A stretch of DNA of 19,239 nucleotides, taken from contig NZ_JBNNGK010000029.1 in assembly GCF_050268245.1 (NCBI RefSeq), positions 1-19,239 on the forward strand. Reading direction: 5' to 3'. Below are positions 1 to 7,128 of the stretch, in pieces (the stretch's first letter is position 1; each line of letters begins with the position of its first letter). This DNA comes from JBNNGK01 sp050268245 (GTDB lineage: Bacteria > Pseudomonadota > Gammaproteobacteria > Enterobacterales > Enterobacteriaceae). The translations under genes were made by a program, and so were the position numbers. The notes below the pieces were generated by a model. It had not been told where the DNA came from and did no database searches. It saw nothing but the letters and a program-made list of their open reading frames with translations.

Positions 1-19
1 TACCGATTCGGCCCTGTTT

Positions 20-586
20 TTACGGATGTAACTGCAAATACTGCAACAGCATGATGGTCTTGGCATCCTTGATGCGTCCATCGGCGATCATCGCTGCCGC
101 CTCGCTAAAGGGCAGCTCCACCACTTCAATATCTTCATCTTCAATACCGCCGCCAACGTTATGGCGTTGCGCATCATTATATTCAGCAATAAAGAAGTGA
201 ACGATCTCGGTAACGCCGCCCGGCGACATGTAGGCTTCAAAAATCTTCTTCACCTCACCGATCTGAAAACCGGTTTCCTCCATCGCTTCCCGGCGAACAC
301 ACTGTTCCGGCGTATCATCGTCCAGCAGCCCAGCACAGGCTTCCAGCAACATGCCACTCTCATTACCATTAACATAGGTTGGCATGCGAAATTGACGGGT
401 CAGCACGACCGTGCCTTTTTCCTGGTTGTACAACAAAATGGTTGCGCCGTTACCGCGATCGTACACCTCGCGCATCTGCTGCACCGAACCACCATTTTTG
501 CGTTTTAAATCAAAAGTATACTTATTAAGCACATACCAGTTATCAGATAACAGTTCTTTCTTTACATTGTCGATTTTTGCTGACAT
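20..586 (-). CDS. nudK: GDP-mannose pyrophosphatase NudK
   Basis: This is a Nudix hydrolase that, by family, cleaves GDP-mannose to GMP and mannose 1-phosphate in the cytoplasm. The protein follows E. coli NudK nearly throughout: the segments REVYDRGNGATILLYN and YMSPGGVTE and the late GGGIEDEDIEV stretch are all present. The Nudix-box core REAMEETGF lies near residue 104. An ATG at 601 would add five residues. I prefer the ATG at 586 because the distance from there to the conserved LSDN motif (16 residues) equals that of E. coli NudK; the ribosome binding site at either start is weak. The result is 188 aa, a normal length. It lies downstream of napC in the same direction, but a strong terminator at 661-692 separates them, so it is probably transcribed on its own. 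In E. coli nudK neighbours aegA-narQ-acrD, which agrees with narQ and acrD lying further along here. Identity is firm; the exact start is not. Confidence 0.93.
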   Translation of the reverse strand: MSAKIDNVKKELLSDNWYVLNKYTFDLKRKNGGSVQQMREVYDRGNGATILLYNQEKGTVVLTRQFRMPTYVNGNESGMLLEACAGLLDDDTPEQCVRREAMEETGFQIGEVKKIFEAYMSPGGVTEIVHFFIAEYNDAQRHNVGGGIEDEDIEVVELPFSEAAAMIADGRIKDAKTIMLLQYLQLHP

Positions 587-660
587 TACTCGTTTTTCCA
601 TGACTTCAGGCCAACCACCTCATGCCGACTAGCTAAACGCAGCTACAGTAGATTTGCAAT

Positions 661-692
661 AAAAAAACCCACTGGGCTCAACGCACAGTGGG
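661..692 (-). terminator. Rho-independent terminator of the nap operon
   Basis: Read on the minus strand, CCCACTG (692-686) pairs with CAGTGGG (674-668) across an 11-nt loop and is followed at once by seven T residues (667-661). It begins 19 nt beyond the napC stop. On the plus strand there is no T run after the stem, so it acts towards nudK, ending nap transcription. Confidence 0.88.
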
Positions 693-711
693 CTTCTTGA
701 TGAAGATACGA

Positions 712-1320
712 TCAGAAACCGTTAGGTATATTGCGCATATCCGGTAATTTATGGGCAATACCTTTATGGCAATCGATACAGGTTTTACCCTCAGCGATCG
801 CTTTATCGTGCATTTTAGCCGCTACGGTTTTCTGTGCGGTGAAATCCATATAGTCGAAATTGTGGCAGTTACGGCATTCTTGCGAATTATTGGCCTTCAT
901 CCGCGCCCATTCGTTAGTGGCCATCGCCAAACGGTGATTATCAAACTTTTGCGGCGTATCGATTAAACCAAATGCCTTGGCGTACAGCTCTTTGCTGGCC
1001 TTAATTTTACGCAACATTTTGGGCCCCCACTCGTGTGGCACGTGGCAATCTGGGCAGGTGGCGCGTACCCCGCTACGGTTGTTGTAGTGCACTGTCTCCA
1101 TATATTCTTCATAGACGTTTTCACGCATTTCGTGGCAGCTAATGCAGAACTGTTCGGTATTGGCCGCTTCCATGCCGGTATTAAAACCGCCCCAAAAGAT
1201 GATGCCGGCGACAAAACCCAGCAGCAGCAAGGTGCCAAGCGCCAAGCGACTTGGACGCCACCACCAGCGCCACACGCGGCGAATCAGACCGTTTTTTTTC
1301 TCTGTGTGTTGTTCAGCCAT
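712..1320 (-). CDS. napC: Tetrahaem c-type quinol dehydrogenase NapC
   Basis: NapC is a membrane-anchored NapC/NirT-family cytochrome that takes electrons from the quinol pool and hands them to NapB/NapA in the periplasm. The 202-aa protein has a basic, Trp-rich N-terminus, one membrane helix at about residues 26-48 (LALGTLLLLGFVAGIIFWGG) and four CxxCH haem sites: CISCH (59-63), CPDCH (89-93), CRNCH (149-153) and CIDCH (181-185). Length and haem spacing match E. coli NapC (200 aa). It is the last gene of the nap operon, 11 bp after the napB stop, with a GGAG-type ribosome binding site before the ATG. No truncation is seen. Confidence 0.97.
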   Translation of the reverse strand: MAEQHTEKKNGLIRRVWRWWWRPSRLALGTLLLLGFVAGIIFWGGFNTGMEAANTEQFCISCHEMRENVYEEYMETVHYNNRSGVRATCPDCHVPHEWGPKMLRKIKASKELYAKAFGLIDTPQKFDNHRLAMATNEWARMKANNSQECRNCHNFDYMDFTAQKTVAAKMHDKAIAEGKTCIDCHKGIAHKLPDMRNIPNGF

Positions 1321-1331
1321 AATTTCTCCGC

Positions 1332-1781
1332 TTACTTGCCGAAGCCCGGCATAGGCTCAAAGTTGTTACCAACAATCGGTGCCGCATCGCTTTGCGGTAC
1401 GTGGCATTGCAGGCAGAAATAACGGCGCGGGGCAACTTCACCACGAACCTTGCCGTCGCTGTCCATAAAGTGCGTTGGGCTGATACGCGGTGCACCGGTG
1501 GTACGATAATGTTCAACCCCGTGGCATTGCAGGCAGCGATTGGTATTCTTACTGACCTGATAGCCGTCGATACTATGTGGGATCATCGGCGGCTGATTGA
1601 CATAGTTGAGTGCCATCCGCTCCTGCTGTTTTGGCATCTTTATATGCCCTTCGGCGGTGGCGGAAACCTCCGGCGATTGGCTGAGATCGACCTCACTGGC
1701 GGCAAACGCCACGCCCGCGATCGCCAGTGATATCAGCGCCGCCCAACGGGACACACGCTTTCTCAGGACATTGCTTTTCAT
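1332..1781 (-). CDS. napB: Dihaem cytochrome c NapB, small subunit of periplasmic nitrate reductase
   Basis: NapB is the periplasmic electron-transfer subunit that binds NapA. From the ATG at 1781 the protein is 149 aa, the same length as E. coli NapB. It has a Sec signal peptide (basic start, hydrophobic core about residues 13-27, cleavage near AFA-A) and two CLQCH haem sites (83-87 and 123-127). His69 in PPMIPHS and His104 in SPTHFM are candidate distal haem ligands, inferred from the family. The start overlaps the napH stop by 4 nt (ATGA), pointing to translational coupling. The reading frame is open upstream to 1850, but that extension lies within napH and is not part of the family. Confidence 0.97.
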   Translation of the reverse strand: MKSNVLRKRVSRWAALISLAIAGVAFAASEVDLSQSPEVSATAEGHIKMPKQQERMALNYVNQPPMIPHSIDGYQVSKNTNRCLQCHGVEHYRTTGAPRISPTHFMDSDGKVRGEVAPRRYFCLQCHVPQSDAAPIVGNNFEPMPGFGK

Positions 1782-2686
1782 TTTTTTGCTCCCGAAGAAT
1801 AAAATTGGGTGTTTATTGTGAATACTTTCTCTGCACAAACATCGATACACCGCCCGCAGGCAAGACAGGCATGGCTCGCCACCTGGGGCGTTCCTTTGCG
1901 CACCAATAACGGCTCACGCAGGATGTGCGGCTCCGGGCAAACATGGAAGCAATCCATGCATCGCGTGCATTTTTCGCGCTGTTGTACACTGATGTGCACA
2001 ATCCCTTGGCTGCCGATAACGCCGTATAACGCGCCCATCGGGCATAAATGGCCGCACCAGCCATGCTCAACCACCAGCAGATCAAATAAAAACAGCACAA
2101 GTAACAGCCAAATACCGCCACCGAACGCCGCCGCTAATCCGCTTAACCAGCCAACAGCATCCTGTGCATGACCGTGAATAAGGCCACGCCCCAAAAGCGC
2201 CACCGGATTAAGCCACTCCCACACCAGCGTACCGCTGATAGCGCTCCCCGCCAGCACGGCCAGCAAAATGCCATAGCGCAGGCTACGCGGCAGGCTGGCC
2301 GATTGACGCAGCCCCAGCTTGCGGCGTAGCCAAGCGGCCAAGTCGGTCACGGGATTAAGTGGGCACACCCAGCCACAAAACACGCGATTGCCAATCAGGC
2401 CGTAAACCAGTACCACCGCAGCGCCAACCCAGACTAACCAGGCTGGCCAGTGGCCGGCCAACAGGCTTTGTAACATCATCAGCGGATCGGTTAGCGGCAC
2501 GGTTTCCAACAGCAGACTGGCGCTGTAATTACCGCGCAAAATCCAAATGCCCCAGAGCGGCCCGGACAAAAACATCAACAGAATCAGCAATTGACTCCCA
2601 CGACGTAACAGCAGAAAACGATGGCTGTACCACCAACCATGACGGCGGCGCGCCTCATGACCTGCCTTGGCAACCGGATTCGCCAT
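1778..2686 (-). CDS. napH: Membrane ferredoxin-type quinol dehydrogenase NapH
   Basis: NapH is a polytopic inner-membrane Fe-S protein that works with NapG to route electrons from quinol (menaquinol or ubiquinol) to the Nap reductase. It is 302 aa, a little longer than E. coli NapH (287 aa). It has four or five hydrophobic membrane stretches (about 30-52, 80-98, 138-156, 181-205), paired cytoplasm-side CxxxCP motifs (C104-C108 and C211-C215), and two [4Fe-4S] clusters at the C-terminus (C240, C243, C246, C250; C274, C277, C280, C284). The ATG at 2686 shares one base with the napG stop (TAATG) and has a strong AAGGAGG seven bases upstream. The open frame beyond this start, to 2851, lies inside napG. 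The ten or so extra residues relative to E. coli fall around 172-190, between membrane segments. Confidence 0.96.
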   Translation of the reverse strand: MANPVAKAGHEARRRHGWWYSHRFLLLRRGSQLLILLMFLSGPLWGIWILRGNYSASLLLETVPLTDPLMMLQSLLAGHWPAWLVWVGAAVVLVYGLIGNRVFCGWVCPLNPVTDLAAWLRRKLGLRQSASLPRSLRYGILLAVLAGSAISGTLVWEWLNPVALLGRGLIHGHAQDAVGWLSGLAAAFGGGIWLLLVLFLFDLLVVEHGWCGHLCPMGALYGVIGSQGIVHISVQQREKCTRCMDCFHVCPEPHILREPLLVRKGTPQVASHACLACGRCIDVCAEKVFTINTQFYSSGAKK

Positions 2687-3438
2687 TACGGTGCCTCCTT
2701 GACGCCACGTGCGGGGAGTTGCCCACCTTCCGGCACCAAAGCCTGACCGGCGTGCTGCTTCTCTTGCCAACCCCAGCGATAATGCGCGCCCAGTTGACCG
2801 CGCGCCAACGACAGCGGTAACACCTTGATCGCCGCCTGCTCTAACACGCAAGCCTGCTCACACTTGCCACAGCCGGTACAGGCTTCGCTATGAACCGTCG
2901 GTAAAAACAGCGCATGCTTGCCGGTACGCGGGTTGCGTTGCATCTCCAGCGTGATGGCCTTATCGATTTGTGGGCAAACTCGATAACACACATCACAGCG
3001 CAATCCTTGCCAGTTGAGGCAATTTTCATGATCCAACAGAACCGCCAGCCCCATCCGCGCCCGATCGATATCGCTCAACAACGGATCGAGCGCACCGCTA
3101 GGGCACGCCGCCACGCAGGGAATATCCTCACACATCTCGCAGGCTATATCGCGAGCCACGAAATAAGGCGTACCTGCCGCCAACGGCGACAACAGTGTCG
3201 CCAGCTTCAAGGTGTGATACGGGCAAGCCTGCACACACTGCCCGCAGCGGATGCAGGCGCGGTCAAATGCACCGTCCGCCAAGGCACCCGGCGGCCGCAA
3301 TGCCAGCCCGTCGCGCGCCTGCGACTGCCTTTGCTGCAACCCCAGCAGCAGCGCTATCCCTGCCAACCCCGCAGCACTGCGGGTAGCATCACGCAGGAAG
3401 CGCCGTCTTGATGGGGTTTTGTCTCGTTGCTGGCTCAT
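2686..3438 (-). CDS. napG: Periplasmic ferredoxin-type protein NapG
   Basis: NapG is a Tat-exported protein with four [4Fe-4S] clusters that partners NapH in a second quinol-oxidising route to the Nap reductase. The N-terminus carries a twin-arginine signal (SRRRFLRD, residues 10-17) and a hydrophobic stretch (about 21-35). Cysteine clusters begin at C62 (CIRCGQCVQACP), C100 (CEMCEDIPCVAACP), C140 (CLNWQGLRCDVC, continuing CP at 154-156) and C187 (CTGCGKCEQACV). The length is 250 aa against 231 in E. coli; the excess is a low-conservation C-terminal tail after RWGW. A TTG at 3441 lies one codon upstream, but the ATG at 3438 has the better distance from the AAGG motif that overlaps the napA stop. 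Gap to napA is 9 bp. Confidence 0.95.
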   Translation of the reverse strand: MSQQRDKTPSRRRFLRDATRSAAGLAGIALLLGLQQRQSQARDGLALRPPGALADGAFDRACIRCGQCVQACPYHTLKLATLLSPLAAGTPYFVARDIACEMCEDIPCVAACPSGALDPLLSDIDRARMGLAVLLDHENCLNWQGLRCDVCYRVCPQIDKAITLEMQRNPRTGKHALFLPTVHSEACTGCGKCEQACVLEQAAIKVLPLSLARGQLGAHYRWGWQEKQHAGQALVPEGGQLPARGVKEAP

Positions 3439-3447
3439 CAAGCGCCC

Positions 3448-5934
3448 TTAAACCTTCTCCAGCTTAACCGCGCACTTCTTGTAGTCAGTTTCTTTCGATA
3501 GCGGATCGGTAGCATCAAGCGTCAGGTTGTTCACCAACTGTGCCGCGTCGAAGAAGGGCATAAACACCAGCCCTTTCGGTGGGCGGTTGCGCCCGCGCGT
3601 TTCAACGATGCTCACCACTTCACCACGGCGCGATAAGACTTTGACCTTATCGCCACGCCGTAAATTACGGCTCTTGGCATCCAGTGGGTGAATGAACAAC
3701 ACCGATTCAGGGAAGGCGCGGTGCAATTCTGGCACCCGGCGTGTCATCGAGCCGGTATGCCAATGTTCCAGCACTCGCCCTGTAGACAACCACAGATCGT
3801 ATTCGTCATCCGGGCTTTCCGCCGCGGGTTCAAACGGCAACGCGAAGATCACCGCTTTACCGTCTGGTTTGCCATAAAAGCGCACGGACTCACCCGCCTT
3901 AACATACGGATCGGTACCTTCGCGGTAACGCCACAAGGTTTCTTTGCCGTCCACCACCGGCCAGCGCAAGCCCCGCGCCTGATGATACATATCGAACGCC
4001 GCCAAATCGTGACCATGGCCACGCCCAAAATCGGCGTACTCTTCGAACAGCCCCTTTTGCAGATAGAAGCCAACGTCGCGCGCTTCATCGTTTAACTGGG
4101 TTGCCGGGATCTCATCCAACGGGAATTTATCCACCACGCCATTGGCGAACAGCACGTCATACAGCGTCTTACCGCGGTATGTCGGTTTCTGCGCCAGCAG
4201 TTCCTCTGGCCAAACCTCTTCCACTTTGAAGCGTTTAGCGAACTCCACCAACTGCCATAAATCGGATTTCGCCTCACCCGGTGCTTTCACCTGCTGACGC
4301 CAAAATTGAGTGCGGCGTTCAGCGTTACCGTATGCCCCCTCTTTCTCGACCCACATGGCGGTCGGCAGGATCAGATCGGCCGCCAGCGCACTCACCGTCG
4401 GATACGGATCGGAAACCACCACAAAGTTGCGGGGATCGCGCCAGCCGGGCATACGCTCCTCTGTGATATTTGGCCCGGCCTGCATGTTGTTGTTACACAT
4501 CACCCAGTAGGCGTTGAGCGTGCCGTCTTTCAATGCGCGATCTTGCGCCACCGCATGCAACCCCACTTTGGCGGGAATCGTCCCGGCAGGTAGCTGCCAT
4601 TTTTGCTCGGCGATTTGGCGGTGCTTTTCATTGGTGACCACCATGTCGGCAGGCAAGCGGTGGGCAAAGGTGCCCACTTCACGCGCAGTACCGCAGGCGG
4701 AAGGTTGGCCGGTCAACGAGAATGGCCCACAGCCTGGTTTAGAGATCTTGCCCGTGAGCAGGTGCAGGTTGTAACACAGGTTATTTGCCCAGACGCCACG
4801 GGAATGCTGGTTAAAGCCCATTGTCCAGTAGGACACCACGTTAATGTTCGGGTCGGCATACAGTTTGGCTAACGCCTCCAACTGATCTTTCGCCACGCCG
4901 CTCATTGCCGCGGTTTTCTCCAACGTATACTCGGCGACAAACGCTTTGTAATCATCAAAGCTCATCGGCTCAGAGGCGTCACTGCCCGGGTTTTTAGCCG
5001 CTTTTTCCAACGGATGCGTCGGGCGCAGGCCATAACCAATATCGGTCGCGCCTTTGCGAATATTCACATGCTGTTGGAGGAAAGCCTGATCGACCGCGTT
5101 ATTCTGAATAATATAGTTGGCGATGTAGTTCATGATCGCCAAATCGGTTTGCGGCGTGAACACCATGGCGTTATCCGCCAGTTCGAAGCTCCGGTGTTCG
5201 AAGGTCGACAGCACCGACACATTGACTTTGTCGTTACTCAAGCGGCGGTTAGTAATACGCGACCACAGAATTGGGTGCATTTCCGCCATGTTGGAGCCCC
5301 ACAGCACAAAAGCGTCGGCCTGCTCGATGTCGTCGTAACAGCCCATCGGTTCATCCATGCCGAAGGTGCGCATAAAGCCAACCACCGCCGATGCCATACA
5401 GTGCCGCGCGTTGGGATCGAGGTTATTGGAACGCAGACCCGCTTTGAACAGTTTAGCCGCCGCGTAGCCTTCCCAAATAGTCCACTGACCCGAACCAAAC
5501 ATACCGACCGCCTCAGGGCCTTTCTCTTTCAATGCGCCCTTGAATTTCTCGGCCATGATAGTGAAAGCCTGCTCCCAGCTAATCGGCGTGAACTCACCGG
5601 TTTTATCGTACTGGCCATTCTTCATGCGCAGCATCGGCTGCGTCAGACGGTCTTTGCCGTACATGATTTTCGGCAGGAAATAGCCCTTGATGCAGTTCAG
5701 TCCCCGGTTAACCGGGGCATCGGGATCGCCCTGTGAGGCGACGATACGGCCATTTTGCGTACCAACCAATACGCCACAGCCCGTACCGCAGAAACGGCAC
5801 GGGGCCTTATCCCATTTGATCTCTTCCGCGCTACCCACCACGGCCTGTGCCACCGTCGGTATCGTTAACCCGGCAGCCGCCGCAGCCGCAGCCGCCGCAT
5901 TAGCTTTCATGAAGTCTCGACGACTGAGTTTCAT
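3448..5934 (-). CDS. napA: Periplasmic nitrate reductase, catalytic subunit NapA
   Basis: NapA reduces nitrate to nitrite in the periplasm using a Mo-bis-MGD cofactor and one [4Fe-4S] cluster, with electrons from NapB. It is 828 aa, identical in length to E. coli NapA. The Tat signal is MKLSRRDFMK followed by nine alanines (13-21), with likely cleavage after AQA (residue 31). The cluster ligands are C46, C49, C53 and C81, and K83 follows as the usual electron-transfer lysine. The Mo-ligating cysteine is in NARHCMASA, near residue 181. The molydopterin dinucleotide-binding domain at the C-terminus (about 705-828) is intact. The start overlaps the napD stop by 4 nt (ATGA), so the chaperone and its client are translationally coupled. 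Confidence 0.98.
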   Translation of the reverse strand: MKLSRRDFMKANAAAAAAAAAGLTIPTVAQAVVGSAEEIKWDKAPCRFCGTGCGVLVGTQNGRIVASQGDPDAPVNRGLNCIKGYFLPKIMYGKDRLTQPMLRMKNGQYDKTGEFTPISWEQAFTIMAEKFKGALKEKGPEAVGMFGSGQWTIWEGYAAAKLFKAGLRSNNLDPNARHCMASAVVGFMRTFGMDEPMGCYDDIEQADAFVLWGSNMAEMHPILWSRITNRRLSNDKVNVSVLSTFEHRSFELADNAMVFTPQTDLAIMNYIANYIIQNNAVDQAFLQQHVNIRKGATDIGYGLRPTHPLEKAAKNPGSDASEPMSFDDYKAFVAEYTLEKTAAMSGVAKDQLEALAKLYADPNINVVSYWTMGFNQHSRGVWANNLCYNLHLLTGKISKPGCGPFSLTGQPSACGTAREVGTFAHRLPADMVVTNEKHRQIAEQKWQLPAGTIPAKVGLHAVAQDRALKDGTLNAYWVMCNNNMQAGPNITEERMPGWRDPRNFVVVSDPYPTVSALAADLILPTAMWVEKEGAYGNAERRTQFWRQQVKAPGEAKSDLWQLVEFAKRFKVEEVWPEELLAQKPTYRGKTLYDVLFANGVVDKFPLDEIPATQLNDEARDVGFYLQKGLFEEYADFGRGHGHDLAAFDMYHQARGLRWPVVDGKETLWRYREGTDPYVKAGESVRFYGKPDGKAVIFALPFEPAAESPDDEYDLWLSTGRVLEHWHTGSMTRRVPELHRAFPESVLFIHPLDAKSRNLRRGDKVKVLSRRGEVVSIVETRGRNRPPKGLVFMPFFDAAQLVNNLTLDATDPLSKETDYKKCAVKLEKV

Positions 5935-6194
5935 GGCGTTACCTCACCTTGCTCATCTTGCTGGTGGTAAACCAGCGACACCGCCAGCACGCCGTCCAGA
6001 TTGCGTGCCGACTCAATTTTTTCCAGCAGCGCATGGGAACGAGCTGCCTGCATGACGACCACTAATTTGCCTTGCGCCCGGTCTTGCGCCGGTATCTCGG
6101 TATCCGGGATCGCCAACAGCGCAGGGATCACCTGCGCAAACATCTCCGGCCGGGCTTGGACCATAAGCCCACTGACGTGCCATTCGTTATGCAT
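5931..6194 (-). CDS. napD: Tat proofreading chaperone NapD
   Basis: NapD binds the NapA twin-arginine signal peptide and holds back export until the molybdenum cofactor is in place. From the ATG at 6194 the protein is 87 aa, exactly the E. coli length, ending with the conserved GVLAVSLVYHQQDEQGE segment. A GTG at 6203 would add three residues. I reject it because the GGAG motif at about 6207-6204 is properly spaced (about 9 nt) only for the ATG. The start lies inside the last codons of napF (8-nt overlap), and the end overlaps napA by 4 nt. Confidence 0.95.
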   Translation of the reverse strand: MHNEWHVSGLMVQARPEMFAQVIPALLAIPDTEIPAQDRAQGKLVVVMQAARSHALLEKIESARNLDGVLAVSLVYHQQDEQGEVTP

Positions 6195-6681
6195 TATTTT
6201 CACTCCGGGTTATGTCGATTGCGCCCGTCGGGCAGCCTAAGACGCAGGCACCGCAGCCGTTACAGTCGGCAACACTCAATGAAGGTTGTGCGATGCCGCC
6301 AAGACGAGGTCGAAAGCGAATCGCCTGCGTTTCACAGCTGTCTTGGCAACTGCGGCACTCAACTCCCTGCAAAGCCAGACAACCGGCAGCGAATTGGGCC
6401 TGCAACTGCCACGGCAACTCACTCTGCGGCCGGAACAACGGCGCTGCACACGCGGCAACGCAATGGCCGCAGAAGGTGCATTCCGCTCGCGTGAAGTCAA
6501 TCTCGGGATAACCGCCACGCCCGTTGATCAGTACGCCGGTTTCACACGCGCCGACGCAGGCCTGGCAGCGTGTGCAACCGGCGATAAAAAGAGGTTCGGC
6601 CCGCGACCACGGAGGGCGGATTGCTGTTGAGGGGTGACGCCATTGTCCACTGAGCAGCGTGCGCCGCGACAATTCGGCCAT
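6187..6681 (-). CDS. napF: Ferredoxin-type accessory protein NapF
   Basis: NapF is a cytoplasmic protein with several [4Fe-4S] clusters that interacts with NapA before export and is thought to help its maturation. From the ATG at 6681 it has 164 aa, the E. coli length, opening MAELSRRTLLSGQWRH. Cysteine clusters: C36/C39/C42/C46, C68/C71/C74/C78, a looser set C101/C109/C112/C116, and C140/C143/C146/C150 followed by Pro. The frame stays open to 6849, but AAGGAT at about 6695-6690, eight bases before the ATG, and the homologue length fix the start. It is the first gene of the nap operon, so the upstream region to 7128 should hold the promoter. Confidence 0.95.
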   Translation of the reverse strand: MAELSRRTLLSGQWRHPSTAIRPPWSRAEPLFIAGCTRCQACVGACETGVLINGRGGYPEIDFTRAECTFCGHCVAACAAPLFRPQSELPWQLQAQFAAGCLALQGVECRSCQDSCETQAIRFRPRLGGIAQPSLSVADCNGCGACVLGCPTGAIDITRSENNA

Positions 6682-6892
6682 GCTATTTATCCTTGACGTT
6701 GCGGTATGCCAATCCAATCGCTGCCTACTGACCTTGAGATTAATGACAACGCCGCCAGCGTGGTCGAGAGGCGTTAGTTCGCTTTCCCGAATCGTTGATC
6801 TTGTTTGCCGTTGGTATAACGTTCTGTTTTTTTGATCTGGCTGTCCCAAGGCTGGGCGAGGCTAAGATAGGATGTCAGGGAGGGGTAGATAA

Positions 6893-6908
6893 TCCCCCTA
6901 AAGGGGTA
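6893..6908. promoter_or_regulatory. Candidate NarP/NarL 7-2-7 binding site for napF
   Basis: TCCCCCT, AA, AGGGGTA forms two inverted heptamers two bases apart. This is the arrangement NarP prefers; the right heptamer fits the NarL/NarP consensus and the left has one mismatch (C for A at position 2). Further single heptamers flank it: AGGGGTA at 6881-6887 and GGGGGTA at 6914-6920. A possible minus-strand -10 (TATCTT, 6869-6864) would place transcription start near 6856 and the site centre close to -44, the position of the NarP site at E. coli napF. Promoter placement is inference. Confidence 0.6.
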
Positions 6909-6922
6909 AATCAGGGGGTAGC

Positions 6923-6936
6923 TTGCGCCAGATCAA
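6923..6936. promoter_or_regulatory. Candidate FNR site, one good half
   Basis: The 14-mer TTGCG-CCAG-ATCAA matches the FNR consensus TTGAT-N4-ATCAA perfectly in one half and at 3 of 5 bases in the other. Its centre is 29 bp from the NarP-type site on the narQ side. At E. coli napF the FNR site also lies upstream of the NarP site, but about 20 bp away. Plausible, not proven. Confidence 0.4.
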
Positions 6937-7115
6937 TCTCTGAACCGCTGGGCTGAGATTTATCCCGTTTTTTTCATGCAATCGCTATTAGTTTGATTAT
7001 ATAACGATGGCTATTTCACACGCGGATACTTCGCTTACCGCCTGGGCGGCGTATTTTAGTTGCAAAAATGCTCATTTTGCTTTCGAATGAAAACGCAGCA
7101 CGGGCTGCAATCAGA

Positions 7116-7120
7116 AAAGG
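7116..7120 (+). promoter_or_regulatory. Ribosome binding site that selects a TTG start for narQ
   Basis: AAAGG at 7116-7120 lies 8 nt before a TTG at 7129. No comparable motif sits at usual distance from the in-frame ATG codons at 7060 or 7090, and the GTG at 7123 is only 2 nt from it. Confidence 0.6.
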
Positions 7121-7128
7121 ATGTGTTT

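Larger units (their letters stand above)
6682..7128. other. Divergent napF / narQ intergenic region
   Basis: This is about 450 bp without a gene. The part nearest napF holds the G/C-run heptamer cluster and the FNR-like site described separately. On the narQ side an AT-rich stretch with TATATA at 6998-7003 could serve as a -10, but the upstream -35 is poor. Open frames entering from both sides (napF to 6849, narQ to 7060) are uninterrupted but not family-like, and I treat them as leader DNA. Confidence 0.6.

Noticed and set aside
161..508. Plus-strand 115-codon frame opposite nudK
   Set aside because: It is antisense to a well-conserved gene with no family-like sequence; a codon-bias shadow. 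The same holds for frames opposite napA, napG, napC and acrD.
2687..2851. Longer NapH from an upstream ATG inside napG
   Set aside because: It overlaps the conserved end of napG in another frame, and the ATG at 2686 has an AAGGAGG and matches the NapH N-terminus.
6682..6849. N-terminal extension of NapF by 56 residues
   Set aside because: The extension is unlike the family, has no ribosome binding site at its start and would cover the leader DNA; the ATG at 6681 gives the exact E. coli length with a good AAGGAT motif.
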